A program made the position numbers and the translations under genes. The notes beneath the pieces were generated by a model. That model saw nothing but the letters and a program-made list of their open reading frames with translations. It made no database searches and had not been told where the DNA came from. Shown piece after piece: positions 60,495-64,000 of a stretch of 64,000 nucleotides of DNA (positions are counted from its first letter, which is position 1; the number at the start of each line of letters is the position of its first letter). This DNA comes from Agromyces sp. SYSU T00194 (lineage in GTDB: Bacteria; Actinomycetota; Actinomycetes; Actinomycetales; Microbacteriaceae), in NCBI RefSeq assembly GCF_040496035.1, contig NZ_JBEPJZ010000001.1, positions 1,612,001 through 1,676,000 on the forward strand, read 5' to 3'.

Positions 60495-61979
60495 TCAGTG
60501 GTTGCTGGGGAAGCCCAGGTCGACCTGCGAGGGGGTGTGGTCGGGCCAGCGCGTGGTCACGACCTTGGAGCGGGTGTAGAAGTGCACCGACTCGGGGCCG
60601 TAGATGTGGGCGTCGCCGAACAGCGAGTCCTTCCAGCCGCCGAACGAGTACGCGCCGATCGGCACCGGGATCGGCACGTTCACGCCGACCATGCCGACCT
60701 CGATGTCGAACTCGAACTGGCGCGAGGTGCCGCCGTCGCGGGTGAAGATCGCGACGCCGTTGCCGTAGCGGTTGGCGTTCACGAGCGCGACGGCCTCGTC
60801 GTAGGTGTCGACGCGCACGACCGACAGCACCGGGCCGAAGATCTCGTCGTCGTAGGCCTTCATGCCGGGCCGCACGTGGTCGAGCAGGCTCACGCCGATG
60901 AAGAACCCGTCGCCGTCGAAGGCCTTCGTGGTGCCATCGACGACGACGGTCGCGCCCTCGGCGGTTGCGCCGGTGACGTAGGAGGCGACACGGTCGCGGT
61001 GCTCGCGCGTGATGAGGGGGCCCATCTCGCTCGCGGCATCCGTGCCGGCGCCGATCGTGAGGTCGTCGATGCGGCGGGCGATGCCGGCGACCAGCTCGTC
61101 GGCGACGTCGCCGACCGCGACGAGCACCGAGACGGCCATGCACCGCTCGCCGGCCGAGCCGTACGCGGCCGAGACGGCGGCGTCGGCCGCCGCGTCGACG
61201 TCGGCGTCGGGCATGACGACCATGTGGTTCTTCGCGCCGCCGAGGGCCTGCACGCGCTTGCCGGCGGCGGATGCCCGCTGGTAGATCGTGCGCGCGATCG
61301 GCGTCGAGCCGACGAAGCTGACCGCGTCGACGTCGGGGGAGTCGAGGATCGCGTCGACCGCGACCTTGTCGCCGTGCACGACGTTCAGCACGCCGGCAGG
61401 CAGTCCCGCCTCCTCGAACAGCTCGGCGAGCAGCATCGACGCGCTCGGGTCCTTCTCGCTCGGCTTCAGCACGACCGTGTTGCCGCAGGCGATGGCGGAT
61501 GCCACCATCCACAGCGGCACCATGACGGGGAAGTTGAACGGGGTGATCGCGCCGACCACGCCCACGGGCTGCTTCACCGAGTGCACGTCGACACCGCCCG
61601 CGACCTGCTCGCTGCGCTCGCCCTTCAGCAGGTGCACGAGGCCGGCCGCGAACTCCACGTTCTCGATGCCGCGGCTGATCTCGCCCGCGGCATCCGACAG
61701 CACCTTGCCGTGCTCGCTCGTGACGACGGCGGCGATCTCGGGCGTGCGCTCCTTGAGCAGCTGGCGCAGGCGGAAGAACACGTCGGCGCGCTTGATCAGG
61801 CTCGTCGCGCGCCACGCGGGCAGGGCTGCACGGGCGGCGGCGATCGCGCCTGCGACCTCGGCATCGCTCGCGAGCGCGACCTCGTGCTGCACCTGGCCGG
61901 TGGCCGGGTCGTAGACGGGTGCGCGGCGCTCGGCTGCGCCGGTCTCGGTGCCGTTGATGCGGTGTCGGATGAGGCTCAC
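60495..61979 (-). CDS. mmsA: CoA-acylating methylmalonate/malonate-semialdehyde dehydrogenase
   Basis: A 494-residue aldehyde dehydrogenase that forms an acyl-CoA with loss of CO2. It has ITPFNFPVMVPLWMVASAIA, VLKPSEKDPSASMLLAELFE, SFVGSTPIARTIYQRA and the catalytic Cys in SAGERCMAVSVLVAVG. The general-base glutamate of hydrolytic family members is missing (QALGGAKNHMVVMPDAD), the mark of CoA-dependent MmsA/IolA enzymes. Products would be acetyl-CoA from malonate semialdehyde or propionyl-CoA from methylmalonate semialdehyde. Divergent from a PucR regulator and upstream of an omega-aminotransferase. Confidence 0.92.
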   Translation of the reverse strand: MSLIRHRINGTETGAAERRAPVYDPATGQVQHEVALASDAEVAGAIAAARAALPAWRATSLIKRADVFFRLRQLLKERTPEIAAVVTSEHGKVLSDAAGEISRGIENVEFAAGLVHLLKGERSEQVAGGVDVHSVKQPVGVVGAITPFNFPVMVPLWMVASAIACGNTVVLKPSEKDPSASMLLAELFEEAGLPAGVLNVVHGDKVAVDAILDSPDVDAVSFVGSTPIARTIYQRASAAGKRVQALGGAKNHMVVMPDADVDAAADAAVSAAYGSAGERCMAVSVLVAVGDVADELVAGIARRIDDLTIGAGTDAASEMGPLITREHRDRVASYVTGATAEGATVVVDGTTKAFDGDGFFIGVSLLDHVRPGMKAYDDEIFGPVLSVVRVDTYDEAVALVNANRYGNGVAIFTRDGGTSRQFEFDIEVGMVGVNVPIPVPIGAYSFGGWKDSLFGDAHIYGPESVHFYTRSKVVTTRWPDHTPSQVDLGFPSNH

Positions 61980-62007
61980 GGATGCTCCTGGCTGGTGTTC
62001 ACGCGCC

Positions 62008-62034
62008 GGCGCCCGGACATTCTGCCCGGGCGCC
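62008..62034. promoter_or_regulatory. Palindrome GGCGCCCGG/CCGGGCGCC between mmsA and pucR
   Basis: A perfect nine-bp inverted repeat with a nine-base centre in the 102-base divergent gap. It can act as operator or hairpin. An AT-rich patch at 62047-62063 beside it probably holds the promoters. Confidence 0.45.
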
Positions 62035-62081
62035 GTCTAAGCTGGTTCATCAATACTTACAGAGCCGGAGCGTGGTTCAGG

Positions 62082-63746
62082 ATGCCAGAACGTCGGGAAG
62101 ATCCGAGGTCCCGCACAGAACGTCCGGGCCCGGCGGCGGTCGGTCACGGGGTGCTGCCGACCGTCGGCGAGCTGCTCGCGCTGCCCGCCCTCGTGGAGGG
62201 CATGCCGGAGGTGCTCGTCGGCGAGCAGGCGCTCGAGGCGCCCGTGCGCTGGGTGCACGTGTCCGACTCGGCCGGCGTCGCCCGGCTGCTGGAGGGCGGC
62301 GAGCTGCTGCTGTCGACCGGTTCGGGCTGGCCCGAGGAGCCGATCGAGCTGTCGACGTTCATCGCGGGGCTGGTCGAGGCCGGGCTCTCGGGCCTCGTGC
62401 TCGAGCTCGGCAGCCACTTCCACTACGTGCCGGCGGTCGTCGTGCAGGCGGCCGCCACCCACGGGCTCGCGCTCGTCGCGCTGCACCGCGAGGTGAAGTT
62501 CGTCGCGGTCACGCAGGCGGTGCACAGCCGCATCATCTCGGAGCAGACCAGCGCGCTGCGCGCGCTCGACGAGCTGCACGAGCTGTTCACGTCGCTGAGC
62601 CTGCGCGGCTCGCCCGCCGACTACATCGTGCGCCAGCTCGGGCACGCGCTGCGCTCGACCGTGGTGCTGGAGAACCTCGCGCACGAGGTCGTCGCGCTCG
62701 AGCTCGGCGGCGAGTCGGAGGAGGACGTGCTCACCCGGTGGGAGCCGCGGTCGCGGCTCGCGCACCGCGCGACCGAGCAGCGCTCGGCGCTCGGGCAGGC
62801 GGCGCGCTCGCCGGAGGACTGGCTCATCGTGCCGGTCGAGGCGCGCGGCATCCGCTGGGGCTCGCTCGTGGCGCTGCCGGGGCCGCCGCATCCCGCGGGG
62901 CGTGCGAACGTGCTCGAGCAGGGGGCGATCGCGCTCGCGTTCGGGCGGCTCGGCGACGCGGCCCGCGACACCGACGAATGGACCCGGCTCGGCCAGCAGC
63001 GCCTCGTCGACGAACTGCTGGAGGGGCGGTTCGGCGGGCAGGGCGCCGCGTCGGCGCGGGTCGATGCCGCGGGGCTCCCCGTCGAGGGGCGCACGCTGGT
63101 GGGGCTCGCCGTGACGGGGGCCGGCCGGGCGGCGCCCGCGGTCGTGGCGGCCGCCCGCGAGCAGGGCGCGGCGGCGATCGGCGCCGTGCGCGGTGACACG
63201 ACGATCGCGATGCTCTCGCTCCCCGGTGCGACCCGGTTCGACGACCAGGTGGCGGGCCGGTTCGCCCGTGACCTGGCCCGCCTCGCGGGCGCCGAGCCCG
63301 AGCGCGTGGTCGTGCACGTCGGCGGCGCGGCGCACGACCTGCCGTCGCTGCTCACGGCCGTGCAGGAGGCGATCGAGCTCTCCCGCTCGCGCCCGACCCG
63401 CCAGCGCGGCCCGCTCGTCAAGCGCGTCGACGACCGACCGCTCGCGCGCCTCGTGACGGCGCTGCGCGACGACCATCGGCTGCAGGAGCACTCCGAGCGC
63501 ATGCTCGCGCCGCTCATCGAGTACGACCTGCAGCGCGGCGGCGACCTGCTGGCGGTGCTCGGCGCGGCGCTGGCGCATCCGGGCAACCGCACCGCCGCGG
63601 CATCCGCCTCGCACCTGTCGCGCTCGGTGTTCTACCAGCGCATCGCGCTGATCTCCGACCTGCTGGGCGCCGACCTCGACGACGGCGAGACGCTGACGGC
63701 GCTGCACCTCGCCCTGCTCGCGCGGCAGGCCGGCACGGGTCGCTGA
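62082..63746 (+). CDS. PucR-family transcriptional regulator
   Basis: A 554-residue regulator with an N-terminal PucR domain (LPTVGELLALPALVEGMPEV, then VHVSDSAGVARLLEGGELLL), a central CdaR/GGDEF-like portion, and a C-terminal HTH region (LIEYDLQRGGDLLAVLGAAL and TAAASASHLSRSVFYQRIAL) that forms the family's DNA-binding segment. It is divergent from mmsA and the omega-aminotransferase gene, its likely targets, as the PucR protein at 22 kb is divergent from gabT. ATG 62082 has only a weak GGAG twelve bases upstream. Confidence 0.87.
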   Translation: MPERREDPRSRTERPGPAAVGHGVLPTVGELLALPALVEGMPEVLVGEQALEAPVRWVHVSDSAGVARLLEGGELLLSTGSGWPEEPIELSTFIAGLVEAGLSGLVLELGSHFHYVPAVVVQAAATHGLALVALHREVKFVAVTQAVHSRIISEQTSALRALDELHELFTSLSLRGSPADYIVRQLGHALRSTVVLENLAHEVVALELGGESEEDVLTRWEPRSRLAHRATEQRSALGQAARSPEDWLIVPVEARGIRWGSLVALPGPPHPAGRANVLEQGAIALAFGRLGDAARDTDEWTRLGQQRLVDELLEGRFGGQGAASARVDAAGLPVEGRTLVGLAVTGAGRAAPAVVAAAREQGAAAIGAVRGDTTIAMLSLPGATRFDDQVAGRFARDLARLAGAEPERVVVHVGGAAHDLPSLLTAVQEAIELSRSRPTRQRGPLVKRVDDRPLARLVTALRDDHRLQEHSERMLAPLIEYDLQRGGDLLAVLGAALAHPGNRTAAASASHLSRSVFYQRIALISDLLGADLDDGETLTALHLALLARQAGTGR

Positions 63747-63770
63747 GCGCCGCGCCCGCCGTTCCGGTTA

Positions 63771-63805
63771 CTTGCTATTGACAAGCGTGCTTGCGAAGAG
63801 CAAGC
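63771..63805. promoter_or_regulatory. CTTG/GCAAG repeats and -35 TTGACA upstream of the VOC gene
   Basis: CTTG (63771-63774) and CAAG (63782-63785) form one inverted repeat, GCTTGC (63789-63794) and GCAAGC (63800-63805) a second; a consensus TTGACA lies at 63778-63783. No good -10 is seen at the usual distance. Probably an operator region. Confidence 0.4.
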
Positions 63806-63864
63806 CGTGCGTGTCGGCGATCCGGCCGACCGGTCCACGGGACCGATCCACTCAGGGGGACCCC

Positions 63865-64000
63865 ATGACGCACATCTTCGTGAACCTCGCGACCGCCGAC
63901 CTCGACGGCGCGAAGGAGTTCTACACCGCGCTCGGCTTCGAGCTGAACCCGCTCTTCACCGACGAGAACGCCGCGTGCGTGGTCGTCGACGAGAACATCT
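63865..64000 (+). CDS. VOC/glyoxalase-family protein, 3' end beyond the window
   Basis: The first 45 residues, MTHIFVNLATADLDGAKEFY and TALGFELNPLFTDENAACVV, show the beta-alpha-beta start of the vicinal-oxygen-chelate fold (VNLATADLDGAKEFYTALGF). Such proteins include glyoxalases, antibiotic-binding proteins and PhnB-like homologues; the fragment does not tell which. ATG 63865 follows AGGGGGA. The repeats upstream suggest dedicated regulation. Confidence 0.75.
   Translation, partial: MTHIFVNLATADLDGAKEFYTALGFELNPLFTDENAACVVVDENI

Noticed and set aside
58885..61815. A 976-codon minus-strand frame joining the omega-aminotransferase to the region of mmsA
   Set aside because: Only its last 478 codons match a family; the upstream part is Arg-rich shadow of mmsA in another frame, and a ribosome site sits in front of ATG 60321.

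Overview
The window reads as the chromosome of a high-GC actinobacterium, most probably a member of the Microbacteriaceae. Evidence: GC-saturated third codon positions, a tRNA-Trp/secE/nusG/rplK/rplA block in which NusG carries the long acidic N-terminal extension typical of actinobacteria, a hadA-hadB-like pair fused head-to-tail to murB, a Rv0805-type phosphodiesterase, and very many genes whose start codon lies 6-7 bases after a TANNNT -10 box (leaderless mRNAs). No phage, transposon, CRISPR array or integron was found, and no gene-free stretch exceeds about 210 bases. The genus is not determinable by reading alone.

Region by region. 1-3.8 kb: a potDBCA-type spermidine/putrescine ABC importer on the minus strand, truncated in potA by the window edge. 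3.9-6.0 kb: a glucosamine/maltokinase-like sugar kinase overlapping a SIS sugar-phosphate protein. 6.0-11.5 kb: TetR regulator divergent from a DHA2 drug exporter, a secreted seven-repeat RCC1-like propeller protein, and a second DHA2 exporter with a perfect palindromic operator. 11.6-22.2 kb: housekeeping and lineage-specific genes (AlkZ/YcaQ-like glycosylase, PhzF, two paralogous single-pass membrane proteins, cyclic-nucleotide phosphodiesterase, Stealth sugar-phosphotransferase, lipoprotein, FBP zinc-finger protein, DUF998, SGNH hydrolase, DUF1918). 22.2-26.8 kb: PucR regulator divergent from gabT-gabD (GABA to succinate). 26.9-31.7 kb: two MaoC dehydratases, murB, and ppc. 31.8-34.3 kb: membrane protein of unknown role, small hypothetical, PaaI-like thioesterase. 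34.3-39.5 kb: a tightly overlapped five-gene minus-strand operon (ABC-2 exporter ATPase and permease, histidine kinase, response regulator, PAP2-diacylglycerol kinase fusion). 39.6-47.6 kb: transporter/LysR pairs, an isopenicillin-N-synthase-family dioxygenase preceded by a cysteine-rich leader peptide and hairpins, LysE exporter with its LysR, dGTPase, aspartate aminotransferase. 47.7-51.6 kb: cytochrome b-type membrane protein, tRNA-Trp, secE, nusG, rplK, rplA and a terminator. 51.6-53.3 kb: SemiSWEET-like protein, DUF1801, FHA protein. 53.3-57.2 kb: semialdehyde dehydrogenase, class III CoA-transferase and glutaryl-CoA-dehydrogenase-like enzyme. 57.4-58.7 kb: Tat-exported protein and a small membrane protein. 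58.9-63.7 kb: class III omega-aminotransferase and CoA-acylating MmsA-type dehydrogenase divergent from a second PucR regulator. The window ends inside a VOC-family gene.

How it fits together: the catabolic genes share one theme. Polyamine uptake (PotABCD), GABA breakdown (GabT-GabD), a probable 5-aminovalerate/glutarate branch (semialdehyde dehydrogenase, CoA-transferase, glutaryl-CoA dehydrogenase) and a beta-alanine-like branch (omega-aminotransferase, MmsA) together would let the cell use diamines, lysine-derived and omega-amino acids as carbon and nitrogen; this joint role is inference from family membership and co-location. The strongest candidate for a new regulatory system is the 11-residue Cys/Arg-rich leader peptide followed by three hairpins upstream of the dioxygenase at 41.9-43.1 kb.
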